Assembly (NCBI GenBank): GCA_963576475.1
Contig: OY754990.1
Coordinates: forward strand, 10,398,921 to 10,462,920
Length of the DNA stretch: 64,000 nucleotides
Reading direction: 5' to 3'
DNA from: Molanna angustata
Lineage: Eukaryota; Arthropoda; Insecta; Trichoptera; Molannidae
Made by a program: the position numbers and the translations under genes. The notes under the pieces were generated by a model, which did not search any database, was not told the DNA's origin, and saw only the letters and a list, made by a program, of their open reading frames with translations. Below, piece after piece: positions 42,546 through 54,099 of this stretch (position 1 is its first letter; every line of letters starts with the position of its first letter).

Positions 42546-43554
42546 AGTCTACATACTTTACACGGACGCTGTTTTCAACGGGTTTCAGGTTTTCGACGGG
42601 ATTTTCAACGCGATGGGAGAACGTCTTCTATTTTCAACGCGATTTTTATCCTTTTTGGTAAAACAGAAATCTGTTAAATTATTCGCTGTCGTCGTTACCG
42701 ACGAGTCAACATGGCTAGCGTTTGCGTTGACTTTTACGTATGACATTCGCGATGTATTTTGTTTATTTGGAAAGTGTCGAAACTTTCGATATATGTAGGT
42801 ACATTTATATTATATCAAACATTTCTTCTTCCTGGCCTCTTCCCAACTTATCGTCGATGAAGACTGTTGGGGTCAGCTCTCCTCGTCCTCAAGCTGTACA
42901 CTCTTCGGTTCTGGGTCGCCTCCAATGTCAATTCTTGTTTCATCAATTGTGAACTCCTTTGCGTCATCCATGTATTTTTTGGTCTTTCCCTATTCGTTAA
43001 TCGGGGGATATCTACGGCCATAGCCTGGTTCACAATGTGATCCTCGGGTCTTCTTAATATGTGACCATACCATCTCAATTGTCTTTCTTCTAATTTATTG
43101 TTAATGCCTGTCACTCCTAAGCTTCCGCGAATGTATGAACTTTTTATTTTGTCTTTTCGAGATAACCCCGCTGACCGTTTTATCATACGCATCTCGGTGG
43201 TTTCCATTTGCCTATGGAAGGTGTTGTACATCGTCCAACATTCGGAGCCATACAGTAGCGCAGGTCTGACAATTGTCTGATATATTTTTCCTTTTAGTTT
43301 AACTGGCATTTTTGGATCACACAAAACTCCTGTCATAGCCCTGAATATATTATATTAAACATTTATTATTTAATTTTCGATATATATTTATTTATTTTAT
43401 ACTATACATTTGCACATATAATCCTATTTTGGATGCTGTTGTAAGCGTTGCGTGTAAAGCGATGTTTGGAGTAACCTGTATTTTGGATACTGTTTTAAGC
43501 GTTGGAAACCGGGTCGCGTTGAAAATAATGTCCGTGGAAAGTACATTTTAGACT
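42546..43554. mobile_element. TTAA-type inverted-repeat element, copy 1, with nested retroposon
   Basis: AGTCTACATACTTTACACGG at the left and CCGTGGAAAGTACATTTTAGACT at the right (split by gaps) are inverted ends; TTAA precedes the left end. The subterminal ACCGACGAGTCAACATGGCT (42694) and the AAGCGTTG..GTAAAGCGATG block (43440-43470) match copy 2 in the opposite orientation. The interior holds a polymerase relic. Confidence 0.65.
42840..43340 (-). pseudogene. RTE-type polymerase C-terminus
   Basis: An open frame of 162 codons: VLCDPKMPVKLKGKIYQTIV, RPALLYGSECWTMYNT, TTEMRMIKRSAGLSRKDKI, ERQLRWYGHILRRPEDHIV and TWMTQRSSQLMKQELT. This is the stretch after the reverse-transcriptase core in RTE-type elements. 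The core itself and the endonuclease are missing; the frame lacks stops, so the truncation may be fairly recent. Confidence 0.85.
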
Positions 43555-43628
43555 TTTTGGCTGAAATGAAGGCTATGTTCCTTTGCAGGCAGTTGGTACT
43601 TTTCATTAGAAATGACTCAGTCTTCATT

Positions 43629-43669
43629 AGTAGCCCTGCTGATCCTCATTTCAAATGAGCAGGGCTACT
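43629..43669. repeat. 12-bp perfect inverted repeat
   Basis: AGTAGCCCTGCT (43629-43640) and AGCAGGGCTACT (43658-43669) with a 17-base loop. Confidence 0.8.
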
Positions 43670-43784
43670 AGTTAGGTTTATTAAGATTAGATTTATTTTA
43701 TTTATTTAAAAGCAAACTCGGCGAACTTCTTACCACCTAACAGTCAATGAATGTTTACTTTTACATGCATCACGCATCATCAGT

Positions 43785-44480
43785 CTTCATCACGCCATGT
43801 CCCTCATGGGGTACGCAGAGAAAACCAAACGCCACTTATTTCTATCTAGTCACACATTCATCGCCTCGTCGACATTCATACATCGTCTTATAGATGTTCG
43901 TCTGTTGTTCACGCTTCTTACATTCCCACCTTTTTGAATATCGTTTACATGGTCGGGTCTTCCTTTTATTGTGTGACCCCAACCTCTAATTCCATTCCTG
44001 ACCAGCACCCTTGTGTATTTTATTTGTCAGGCGATCCTCATAATTCATTGTTTCCAAGTACCCAAACCATCTCAATGTGTTCTATTTATTATATCTTTCT
44101 TATTCATCTTACATCCTTTCTTTGTGTCCTTGTTTCATACCCTACTTACTTACTTAACGTGTCCGGGTAAACATTAGGCCTTTCCATTCCAATACGTTGC
44201 AACAGAAATTGCTGCGTCATTTGACACAGCCAAGTCTTCTTCGTTACATCCCTGTTCCATGTTTCGGCAGACAAGAAGATGCTTATCATCTTGGACCTCC
44301 CCGCAATCGCAAGATACATCTTCCTGTCCTACATAACCTGACATACATCGTTCTATTACAAATTCGTCATAGCAATCTTATTTCAACTGCATTTATTCTG
44401 CTTTCGTGCACCATCTGTCATGTCTAGGTTTCACTTGCATACGTCAAGATTGGCATTACGATTGCTTTATGAATGGCTAC
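43785..44480 (-). pseudogene. Non-LTR polymerase C-terminus, family W, damaged
   Basis: The flanking CATCACGCCATGTCCCTCAT and the CATTCATCGCCTCGTCGACA tract match the 3' part of 31785-32170 and 52852-53175. The minus strand near 44400-44480 still reads AIVMPILTYAS and HESRINAVEIRLLRIC with shifts. A non-matching block (about 44140-44340) interrupts it. Confidence 0.6.
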
Positions 44481-44687
44481 ATTAGCATCATTTGAAAAAA
44501 ATTTAGAAATAACTATAAAAATCTTTTTTTTTTAACCATAACAAGAACTGATAAATCCACTCCAACTTCGTGGTTACTAGTATTATCTAACATCGCTCCT
44601 CCAGATCTGAAGATCTGACAGAAAAACAAAATAAAAAACAATCCTCACTTGCCAGTATTTGACGACATCTTCCACATATAGGTATAT

Positions 44688-45246
44688 GATGTCTCAAAAG
44701 AATGTTTATATTTATTGGATCGATTAAAAAAAATAAGCCGTGTATCGAAAAAATGTTTATTAATTATTAAAGTACACAATTTGGGAATTTATTTCTTAAA
44801 AATAATATCGTCCAAATGTAGACCCTCGCGTTCGCAGCACTCATTTAATCCAACAGTAAAATTACTTATGACGGCTCGGCAGGTGGACTCAGTGATGGCT
44901 ACCATTTCGTGACGGATATTTTCTTTCAAATGCGCCAGGGAAGTCGGTTTATTTGCGTAAACTTTAAATTTAAGATAACCCCATAAGAAAAAGTCCATAG
45001 GGGTTGATTCAGGACTGCGTGGAGGCCAATTTATGTCAGCTCTCCTAGAGATCAATTTGCTTGGGAAAATTTCAGGAACTCGTGGGCAGAGATGTATTGG
45101 ACGTGTGTGACGTAACTCCGTCCTGCTGGAACCATGTTCTTTGGTTATAGCCAGGAAAGTTTTGCAGTTCAGGCACCAAGAAGTCGTCTAACATCTCCAC
45201 ATAACGCTCTGAATTCAAATATAAAATTTCTTTTGAGACACCTTGT
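44688..45246 (-). pseudogene. DD41D mariner-type transposase, deletion derivative 1
   Basis: TGTCTCAAAAGAA at the left and TTCTTTTGAGACA at the right are terminal inverted repeats, so both ends are kept although only the C-terminal half of the transposase remains. The frame reads SRRADINWPPRSP, TPMDFFLWGYLKFKVYANKP and RHEMVAITESTCRAVI; the part before it is shifted. It lacks the N-terminal DNA-binding half and the first catalytic Asp. Same design as 62152-62710. Confidence 0.85.
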
Positions 45247-45835
45247 GTATCAGAGTAATTAGTTTTATGCTTTTTGAAAAATATTAGAACAAAATTATAG
45301 TGTACAAATTCTAAGTAATGTAATATACTGAATTAATTGTTTTATATATAGTGAAATATATATGTATGTATTTACAATGGAATCGTTAGTCTAAATACTC
45401 GGCTGTGTCACGTACTTTGCATATCACAGTAATTAAATGTCATTGTATTAATAATGTGTGCAGTACGTATGTACTTGGAGTCTGCCTATATTGAGATTTG
45501 TATATATCAAGTAAATGCCAAATACCAACTAAACCATTATAGATGGACGATTAGTATGAATATTTACCAACATAAAAACATGCTTTTTACCAATGAGATA
45601 ACCAAATAACTTAAAATTGACTTCATTCATTCATTATATCGGGTTGGGATATTGTTGATGTAATTGATTAAGGCGTAAATTGAAAAATCTTGGAGGTTTT
45701 TCCCTATACCTCTATTCCCTCTACTTTCCTGTTCAATAGAGGTTTGTACGTTTGTAAACCTAGCTATTGGATTGTATAAAAGCATAAAAAAGCTTTAGGT
45801 ATTGGTTTCATTATGTGTATTGTATTTATTTATTT
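45247..45835. other. AT-rich stretch with nothing recognised
   Basis: No frame above chance and no shared repeat seen. Confidence 0.4.
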
Positions 45836-45847
45836 ATTTATTTAATA

Positions 45848-46059
45848 TTGCTTCTCGGGCAACTAACAGGTACTATGTCAAATATTAATTTAACACGTAC
45901 CCAATAACAAGTTGCCACATTCTGGAGACTTACGATATTAATCGTCTCACAGATCCAGACTGAAAACACAATTAAAAACTGTGTCTCCACCGGGAATCGA
46001 ACCCGGGACCCTTGGATCAGCAGTCAGATACCCAACCAACTGAGCCACGAAGGCCGACA
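45848..46059 (-). mobile_element. SINE-1, inverted, full length
   Basis: The minus strand has TCGTGGCTCAGTTGGTTGGG (A-box) and GGGTTCGATTCCCGG (B-box), the SINE-1 body, and a (TAAA)n-like tail at 45827-45847. Confidence 0.85.
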
Positions 46060-46101
46060 ATGTTTAATGTTTTACAACAATATTTGACAAGTATTCAATA
46101 T

Positions 46102-46545
46102 CTCAATAGAGACGAAATTGGAATACTATAGAAGAACCAGGATCTCAAGGCACCTAAAGGGCTTACGACCTGTCATCGGCTGGTTTACGTGATAGCTTTA
46201 TGAGCTTGCGCAACGTTCACCAATTATGCCTTCTTATATTGAGTTCCCTTATAAATTTAATTTTTGTAAGTTCTATATATTTGAATAGTGTGTAACAATT
46301 CACATGAAAATAAGGAACTATACTATTGCCATCTATGAAGTTACAAAAAAGCCTTTTTTGTAACGCCATCTATTGAGAAATTAGTTTATTTGTAAACATA
46401 ATTAGTTTATTTGTAAGCAACAGTCCGTACAAATGAGATGACGGTGTCTCGCACAGATGTCACCCCTGAACTGCGCCAGAAATATTATTTCATTTTGGCT
46501 TGTTTACCTACTTGCACCAATGTGTATGTAAATTTAAAAAATATT
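46102..46545 (+). repeat. RepB copy 5
   Basis: Complete from CTCAATAGAGACGAAATTGG to ACTTGCACCAATGTG. A 20-bp duplication of ATTAGTTTATTTGTAA lies at 46380-46420. Confidence 0.7.
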
Positions 46546-46559
46546 CGATTTCTTACTAA

Positions 46560-46837
46560 GTTTCCTTATCAATAATATCCTTGATAACATATATTAGTTA
46601 CCGCTTTGAATGTTTCTTGTTATATTAATGTTTGTTTGTTTTTTTTTTTTTTCTCTCATTTTTATTAATTATGTATTCTTTTTGTAAAAATGCTGAATGT
46701 ATGACTGAGTGAAAATTATGTACGTGCGTTCATGTTTGGGGTGTGGATGATAATTCAATCGTCCAATCATTCCATACATTATATATATGTTCATAAATGC
46801 ATGAAACTAGTGGGCTTCTAGCCTGTTTTTCATGCTT
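46560..46837 (+). repeat. Probable non-LTR 3' UTR leading into (TAAA)n
   Basis: The last part, CTAGTGGGCTTCTAGCCTG then TTTTTCATGC, directly precedes the tetranucleotide array. A 3' UTR followed by (TAAA)n is typical for jockey/CR1-type insertions, but no coding part is attached, so this is a guess. Confidence 0.35.
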
Positions 46838-47136
<299 letters not shown>

Positions 47137-47149
47137 AAAATAAATCAAT

Positions 47150-47814
47150 GCTTTTTTGAAATCTCTATATATTTAAATAATATTAGGATATAATTCGTAA
47201 ATAACACATTTATTTAACACATAATTACTATCGCCATCTGTTCATCCCCCACCACCACCCGTTCTGCTAATGGGGATTAATAACGGGCCCTTGCAAAACT
47301 CTTAAAGAACACACAAAGAACATAATATGAAGAGTCCGGAGAACTCCAAAACCTTTGCAGACACTGCACTTAATGTGACAAATAGAGCTGTGGGGACATA
47401 CATATATTATTACTTATATCGCGTCACCACATCTTTTGGCGACAACAAAGATTTCTACGGGATTCCCCGCATCTCTTGGTAGTAACAAGACCGACATAAT
47501 TACATCACGGAACCTTCAGGCAGTCGGAGGAACGATGACATCATCGCCAGTTCCAGCCGTCTTCCAGTCAGCCTGAGCCAGAGTCTGAGTCTTGTCCGGT
47601 CAAGAGTCGCACGCACCCGCCGCGCACATCGTGGTAACGAATATTATTATTTACCCATTCCTTTACGAACTAATTAACACCCTTCACCCCACCTATGTAT
47701 CTCAATAGAGCCAATCATGTGGAAACAACTGGCTCACCGCTCATTGATAGTGAAGATACATAACAGTGCACCGAATTTAAGACAGAAAGTCTTGAAAGCC
47801 TTGCTCTTCGTGGC
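47150..47814. other. No feature recognised
   Basis: GC is slightly higher at 47480-47640. It may be further upstream sequence of the R1-type relic that follows on the minus strand, but no frame could be read. Confidence 0.35.
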
Positions 47815-48175
47815 TACAAGGTCCGCATATCCAATGGGTCCAAAGAAATTCCCTCGGACATCGTCGTAGAGTTCTCGTCGGAAAGTTGACACGGAGAAGT
47901 TAGTGTATTCCCATAGGATATGCTCAGAAGTCTGTTCAGGGTTATCACAAAGATGAAAAGAGGACGAATCGGATACTTGAAAACGAAAGAGATAATAATA
48001 ATAATAAATCGTTTATTTGTGATAGCTTTTGGAACTGCCGTGTCCAGTAAGGAATTGCGTGGTCCAATAATCGGGAACAATCCACGAGGAAGAAATTCGA
48101 GTCCTTACATCGGGAAGAAATAAAAATGTCAGTCTGCCCACGGAAGAAGAAGACCAGCGACGTTGCCAAGCATCT
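47815..48175 (-). pseudogene. R1-type polymerase C-terminus
   Basis: Read with frameshifts: LDHAIPYWTRQF, LTGHG-like sequence, then FHLCDNPEQTSEHILWEYTN and RRELYDDVRGNFFGPIGYAD. The LTGHGxFxxYL region followed by CxxC..E(Q/E)TxEHxLWEC is the closing domain of R1/TRAS-type proteins. A second relic of the same family is at 50195-50460. Confidence 0.7.
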
Positions 48176-48204
48176 AAAAGAGAACTCCGGGCCAAGTTCT
48201 CAAT

Positions 48205-48370
48205 CTCTACTATCGCCATCTATGAAATAACGAAGAAACGTTTTCCTGGTTCTCCTATAATATTCAATCTTTGCTTCTATTGAGATGTTGAAATATTGAC
48301 AAATATATCAGTGATTTCCGACAGGGAAAAATCCAATGTTTGCGTATATGCAACTTTTAAAATATTCGAT
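48205..48370. repeat. RepB pieces, inverted and deleted
   Basis: CGCCATCTATGAAATAACGA joins CTGGTTCTCCTATAATATTC and CTATTGAGATGTTGAAATAT; the last continues CGACAGGGAAAAATCCAATG as at 14530-14560. Confidence 0.45.
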
Positions 48371-48800
48371 AAAATAAAATAAAAATAAATACCATCACGG
48401 CATAGTCCACATTGTGGGGTAACCTGCAGTGGCACGTGTGCGGGTGTGCATTATATTATAAAATCAAACAGTACAAGTGCGTGTAACCCGACACACCAGT
48501 CTCATGTAACACCTAAAATGGAAATGCATTCAGAAGGCACCTGTTTAACATGAGATATTTTGTAAATTGAGAATCCTTGAGGGTAAATCTAGGCATAGGT
48601 AATAGATCATTGGAAAACATCACATTATCGCTGATTAAGAATATAGTTTGATCTATAGATCAACAATGATCAATATAGCATTGATCTAACATAGTGTTAT
48701 TGCGCCATACGCAACATGATCGTAATATTATACAGTGGTTTTCAACATATGGTACAATTTTGAATACAAATTTTAAGAATATTAATCTATATTATAAAAA
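48371..48800. other. No feature recognised
   Basis: No frame or shared repeat apart from the short CGGGTGTGCATTATA region that has no partner here. Confidence 0.35.
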
Positions 48801-49226
48801 CTAGTTGCATGCAATACATGAGATCCGACTGTCCATGGCGATAGTATGTGTAAAATATAATAATATGTAAAAATCCATGTATGTTATGAATAAAAATAAA
48901 TAAACGTACTTACCTAACTAAAAAACCTTATATCCAAATTAATTGAATGTATTAAAATATTTTGTTTTCCTATACAAAACATGATTTTCAGATAGGAATC
49001 TGTGGAGTTCAGTCCTTTTTTCCTACCGGAATAGGTCAACAGCTTGATTTAATGCATCTACTTAGTATCAAACTACAGGAGTCTCCGTAGATATAGTGTA
49101 TTCTGCCTAACAAATTGTATGAAACGATGTCGTCACTAAATTCAATATTGTTAAAAAATTTAGATATATTATCTGTATTTTTTATAGTAAATTTAAGTAA
49201 TAGTTGGGGTGTTTCGGCGTTTTTCT
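48801..49226 (-). mobile_element. RepA copy G, 3' half
   Basis: CTAG at 48801-48804 marks the 3' end (minus). The body runs to GTTGGGGTGTTTCGGC and stops there. An (AAAT)n block is inserted at about 48860-48905. Confidence 0.65.
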
Positions 49227-49282
49227 ACCGAGGTACCGACTTGTAATAGTGATTCCGTTCGTATCTACTATCTTCGATTCTG

Positions 49283-49445
49283 ATGGGCGTCCTGGGTTCG
49301 ATTCCCAGCAGAAGAGAAATTTATTTAAATTCATTTGTCATGCAAATATTGCTTCTCTGGGCTGGAAACACTGGTTAGTTGGAAGAAATTGCCATACGGC
49401 AATAAACTCGCCACTTGCGCAGGGTGCAAGGAAGTGTTCATTTTC
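49283..49445 (+). mobile_element. SINE-2, head truncated
   Basis: Starts inside the tRNA-like head with GGCGTCCTGGGTTCGATTCC (good B-box, no A-box) and is complete to GCAAGGAAGTGTTCATT. Confidence 0.8.
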
Positions 49446-49684
49446 TTTTCTTTTTTGGTGTCCCGTATCGCTTTATCGAAAATAAAATGGGCAAAATGAC
49501 AGCAATTTTTGGTGAGACGAAATGTCACGTGTTTTCATTTATAATTTCATAGACACCCGCACACCTTTAGCTGGTAGCCCCACATTCTGGTATATACCGC
49601 GATGGAACGAATGCACGAATGACATAGAACTTGTTTGTTGCCATAGAAAAATAACTATACCCCCGAAAGTTAAGTATACCTTAA

Positions 49685-50814
49685 GCGTACTTATACACGG
49701 ACGAGATTTTCAACTGTACAGTATCCAAAATACAGGTTATTTTATATAAACATCGCTTTACATGAGCGTTATTTTCCCCTTTATTGCTATTACGAAAAAA
49801 TTAAATATGTCATTTATGTGAATAATAGCGACATTTTATTTTTCGCTTGTTCCGCTTTTCGTTGAAGAATGTTTTTTTTTTATTTGCTACTTCCACCACC
49901 ATCCCCTCTGCATATGGAGACTGTAAACGGCTCCTTCACAGAACGCTAAGTGAACGACAAGAAAAAATGCATAGCACGAAAAGTAGCTCATGGAGCCCTC
50001 TAGATTAGCAATCTCGGCACCATAGTGCAAAAGAACAATCGAAGAATGTGAATGGACGATTCACACTCGTAGACTTCAGATCTTTTTAAATGAGAAATAT
50101 CAGGGGTATGAACAAGATTTCTGTAAAAAATTAACCTTATGGGAATCTAATAATAGTAAGGTACTATAACTGTAACAATATTTTTTAAAGGCTTTAAAAA
50201 ATTTGTTCTTCGAGAACACAAATTCGCGTGACCAATGGGACCTTGAAGAGGCCCACGGACAGCAGCGAGGAGCTTCGATCTATAAGAGGACACCATTGGG
50301 TGGCAACAATCCCACAGGATCCGTTCCGAAGTTTGGTCTGGACACTGACATAACTAACATGAGGAAGAGTAGGCAATATTAAATCGGTGAAGATAACTCT
50401 TAAAATTTCCGTGTCCTGTGAAAAATTGTCCAAAAATCGGGGACAACCCAAGAAGATTTAAGTCAACAGTGTTTTTATCTTTCTCTCGGTTTTTTTTCGT
50501 TTGACTTTGCATTTTGAATAACCGGCATTTGACATGAATTGAACACCATTTGATTTCTTTTGGGCCGTCATTTATTTTATTTGTTTTAAACATTTAGCTA
50601 TCTGGTAGAGGGATGCCAATTAAACAAAAGATATCGCGAACGTCAAAATCAATACAACACAAACGGCAGCCATGTTGACTCGTCGGTAACTTATAATATT
50701 ACAGATTTCTTTTTTACGAAAAATGACAAAAAACGCGTTGAATAATATTACATGTTCTATTTTTTACCACCGCGTTGAAAAACCCGTTGAATACCTCGTC
50801 CGTGTAAAATGCGC
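49685..50814. mobile_element. TTAA-flanked inverted-repeat element, copy 2
   Basis: TTAA at 49681-49684 and 50815-50818 flank GCGTACTTATACACGGACGA ... CCGTGTAAAATGCGC. Inner blocks match copy 1 (42546-43554) in inverse orientation, including AGCCATGTTGACTCGTCGGT at 50671. TTAA duplications are the mark of piggyBac and Kolobok elements; there is no transposase frame, so it is non-autonomous. An R1-type relic is nested inside. Confidence 0.75.
50195..50460 (-). pseudogene. R1-type polymerase C-terminus nested in the TTAA element
   Basis: FSQDTEI-like sequence from FTGHGNFKSYLHRFN, then in another frame CQCPDQTSERILWDC and GPLQGPIGHANLCS. Same family and same order as 47815-48175, with two frameshifts. 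Confidence 0.65.
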
Positions 50815-50818
50815 TTAA

Positions 50819-51204
50819 TACGGGAAGCAAAAAAAAAATATAATTTTACGCACCCACATTGTAGAACCTGTGTATTTCAATACATTATAATATATGGTAC
50901 GAACAGATCCACAATTACTCGAATGCAGCGTGGATCTAGAAATCATGTAGAGGTACGTAAAGGTCAAATAATTATTTATCTCTTGATCATTGATCGATAC
51001 ACATTATACACGTATATTACATACATTCTAAAGAGGATCTATGCAAGAGATCTTCAATTACACCAGAGGCTATATGTTCAAAACCGCACATTTATCATTC
51101 TAATAGATCTTTGCTCATATTTCAAGAATTTGTGGGTGCTATGATCTATAAATAGATCTTTACCAAAATAATAAGAAATGCATTTTAAACCGTTTATTTT
51201 TTTA
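50819..51204. other. No feature recognised
   Basis: AT-rich; a 111-codon frame (50809-51144) has no motif and biased composition. Confidence 0.35.
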
Positions 51205-51560
51205 CTCCTCACTACCCCAAGGGGATATAGGGAATATAGTGGATTAGTTGGGCGATGGCAGAGCGGTTAGCGCGCTGGGTTAGTAATCCAGTGGTCGCGA
51301 GTTCGAATCCTGCCACGACCGATTACGTTCACCTATAGCACAAGCATTTATACATATTTTAGGGAATGTATATGGTTGAATACGTACTTGTGACAGGGAC
51401 ATATTCATTCGTTAAAAAAAAGTTATGAATTCGCAATTTTTAAGTTTTTTTTATTGCAGATAATCAACTAGTATCATGCAGAGATTGTATTATGAAAGTT
51501 TTATCACAATGTATCTGTGTGTGTGCTGTTTATTATTGCCATGTACGGCGTGTTATTCTC
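51205..51560 (-). mobile_element. RepC copy 4, right half, with nested SINE-3
   Basis: ACTCCTCACTACCCCAAGGG is the inverted end; after the SINE the RepC sequence resumes with TCGCAATTTTTAAG and CAACTAGTATCATGCAGAGA. Confidence 0.7.
51249..51420 (+). mobile_element. SINE-3 with tRNA-Thr-like head, copy 2
   Basis: A-box TGGCAGAGCGG, anticodon loop TTAGTAA (anticodon AGT), B-box GAGTTCGAATCC. The body (CACAAGCATTTATACATATT ... CATATTCATTCG) matches 648-735. Acceptor pairing is weaker than in copy 1. Confidence 0.8.
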
Positions 51561-51572
51561 CTATATTGATTA

Positions 51573-52545
51573 TCCAACTGTCGATTTATTCAAGAAAAAT
51601 TTATTCTCTTAACATATCGACAAAGTATCAAGCCAAGATACGCCAAATTTATAGGTAACACTAATGTGTTCAGGGATTTCTTAAAGTGGTGGTGAAGAGA
51701 CTACCTAAGCTATTTAGGGAATACTAATAAATTGATGAAACTGGCCATTAGCCTAGTTGGGGTGTTTCGGATTTTTTCGATATATTTAAAAACTTTGGAA
51801 ATATAGACAGTTGAACACATAAATTTATCATAAAAAAAATGTTAAACTTAGTAAAAAATGTTGAAGTAAATTTTTTAAAATAACAAATTTGAGATTTTGT
51901 AATTGTCTATATTTACACCAATTTTTAACGTTCTAACTTTGGTGGTTTAAGAGATATATGGAATGATAAAATTAAAAATTGAAAAATTGAACAACCCTGA
52001 CTGAAACAATAATTCGAAATTCTGAGTACAAATCTTTTATATGCCTTAAAATTGTCAAAACCTTCTAAAATTTTAAGCTCTGAGAATCAAATGGATCAAA
52101 AGTTTAAACGGATTAAAATTAAACACTATGTTTTTGATTCTAAGTATATTTTTTAATTCGTCAATATCTATTTCGCCTTGTTAGGGCATCTTCTTGAAGT
52201 CTTGAAGATGCCCTAACAAGGCGAAATAGCTATCGACGAATTAAAAAAAAATGTAGAATCAAAAACATATTAATATAATTTAATATTAATATAATTTAAA
52301 ATGGAATTCTACTACGTAAAATATCCACAAGTACTTAAAAATAAATGTTCTACTCCGAATTTTGAGTAAATCCATGTTTATAGAACATATTATGTGCTGC
52401 GAAGCCTCTAAGTAGGTGTTTTTTGATTTCAAAGTTGAAAAAACTGTGAAAAATATAAACCTGGCTTACAAATCTCACGTATCTTGGTGTGATACTTTGT
52501 CCATATGTTTAGAGAAATAAATTCTGAACAAATCGACAGTTGAAT
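51573..52545. mobile_element. RepA copy H, two 5' ends facing outward
   Basis: TCCAACTGTCGATTTATTCA at 51573 is a RepA 5' end in plus orientation. From about 51750 the body is in minus orientation and ends at 52525-52540 with a second 5' end (AACAAATCGACAGTTG). No CTAG end is present. A foldback sequence (52127-52270) is inserted in the body. Confidence 0.6.
52127..52270. repeat. Foldback: about 66-bp arms, 10-base loop
   Basis: The inner arms (CGCCTTGTTAGGGCATCTTC and its complement) are a perfect match for at least 26 bases. The outer arms (TGTTTTTGATTCTA ... TAGAATCAAAAACA) match with a few gaps. A transcript would form a long hairpin. Confidence 0.85.
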
Positions 52546-52851
52546 AAATATAGAACAAGTTTGAGCTGCGGAGCGTCTTTGCACTTGCTTAATTTTTTTA
52601 AGGTTATGCACGCCCGCATACCTGTCGCTGGTCACTCCACATTGTGAGCATTGTGCTGGGATGGTATGAACGTATAAATTGATCAATGGATCAAAAGCCA
52701 GCAATTGTTCAAAGTTGACTATAAAACCTGAGGACACTTTCTTATTAAACTTGAAGGTGTCTGTCGGGGGGTGTACACTGTACACCGACCAAAGTGTCTG
52801 GAAATGGAAGACGCGGTGTCTTCCGTAGATAGATCCCATCCCATCCCATAC
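52546..52851. other. No feature recognised
   Basis: A minus-strand frame (52429-52857, 142 codons) is open but carries only the suggestive AQCSQCGVTSDRYAG; I cannot assign it. Confidence 0.35.
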
Positions 52852-52866
52852 CATCACGCCATTTCC

Positions 52867-53175
52867 CTATTTGGGGTAGGCAGAGAGAACCGAACGCCAG
52901 ACTCCTCTCTCTTGACATTCATTCCTCGCTTCATTCACGTCCATACATCGTCTCATACACGCTCTTCTATTATTCTTACTTATAACATCTCCATCTTTCA
53001 AAATCCCATTTATGTGATCCTGCCAACTCTTTCTTGGCCGACCTCTACTTTTCATTCCTCTTTTATCAGCCTTGTATACTTTTTTTGTCAGACGGTCATC
53101 ACTCATTCTTTCTATGTGGCCGAACCACCTTAGGGCATTTATTTTCATCTTACTTACGATATTTCTTTCAATCAT
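52867..53175 (-). pseudogene. Non-LTR polymerase C-terminus, family W, best copy
   Basis: An open frame of 102 codons: KMKINALRWFGHIERMSDDR, LTKKVYKADKRGMKSRGRPR, KSWQDHINGILKDGDVISKN, RRACMRRCMDVNEARNECQE and a natural end VWRSVLSAYPK. This is only the tail of the protein; no reverse-transcriptase core precedes it. It is followed by the CATCACGCCATTTCCC block that marks the element's 3' end. Confidence 0.85.
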
Positions 53176-53325
53176 ACATTCTCGTCTAATCCGTAGATAG
53201 AATAAAAAAAATCACGCTTTATAATATAACTGACATGTTAAAATAGCAGTATTCTACACTTTGAAGCATATCTTTGAAATCCACCAGTACTCAGGGTTCA
53301 TAGTATCCGATAGTTGTTACCTGTA

Positions 53326-54087
53326 AAGCCCGCCTGACACGAGGTAAGTAATATTCCAACTCATGTGGAATATGAGTTTGCAGTAATTTTTGAAGTCATA
53401 TGAACTGAAACTGTGTATTTCTTTTGTCTTACCTTATCTATCTACTACATTGTCATTCGTCATACAAAGGAACAAATATTTTTTTTATTTCATAATGTTT
53501 TGAAAAGTTTTTTTCGTATTCTTTTTGATTTTTGATTGATCCAGACGTACATTCCTAGCTATAAAAAATATCGGCACATCGGAGTTCTAAGATATAATTG
53601 CTATGATTTGGAATGTTATTACTACTGTTTTTAGGATATTGCTTCTCGCATCACTATATATTTGGTCTTTGAATGTATGGTTTTAAGTATTAGAAATACA
53701 TTCCATTTATTTTCAAAAAATTTCATCTTTCTATGAAAATGGATCTTCTAATGAGAGTTTTTCTCCTATCCAATCAAGATCGCGTATATTTTTTGCGAGA
53801 TCGTCTCCTTTGATTTTCATAATATTTCGAAACAGGTAATCAAACTCAAAATGTAATAAAAAAAAACAAGCGACAAATCATTAATGCACCCAAAAATGCA
53901 AGTTATTTGACAGTCAAGAGAGAAAATTGCTATAATATCGATATGCAATTTAAAAATAATGTTTTTAGAGTGATAACATTTTTAAGTCATTTAAATGATA
54001 TCGTGTCAGGCACAATGTCATATTTTCAGTTCATATTCCAATGAGTTGAAATATGAGTTGTAATATTACCTGATGTCAGGCCGGCTT
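53326..54087. mobile_element. 762-bp TA-flanked inverted-repeat element
   Basis: TA at 53324-53325 and 54088-54089. Ends AAGCCCGCCTGACACGAGGT and (reverse) AAGCCGGCCTGACATCAGGT, with similarity inward over about 50 bp (ATTCCAACTCAT, GGAATATGA). A TA duplication suggests Tc1/mariner-type mobilisation. No transposase frame. Confidence 0.7.
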
Positions 54088-54099
54088 TATGGTATCCTT

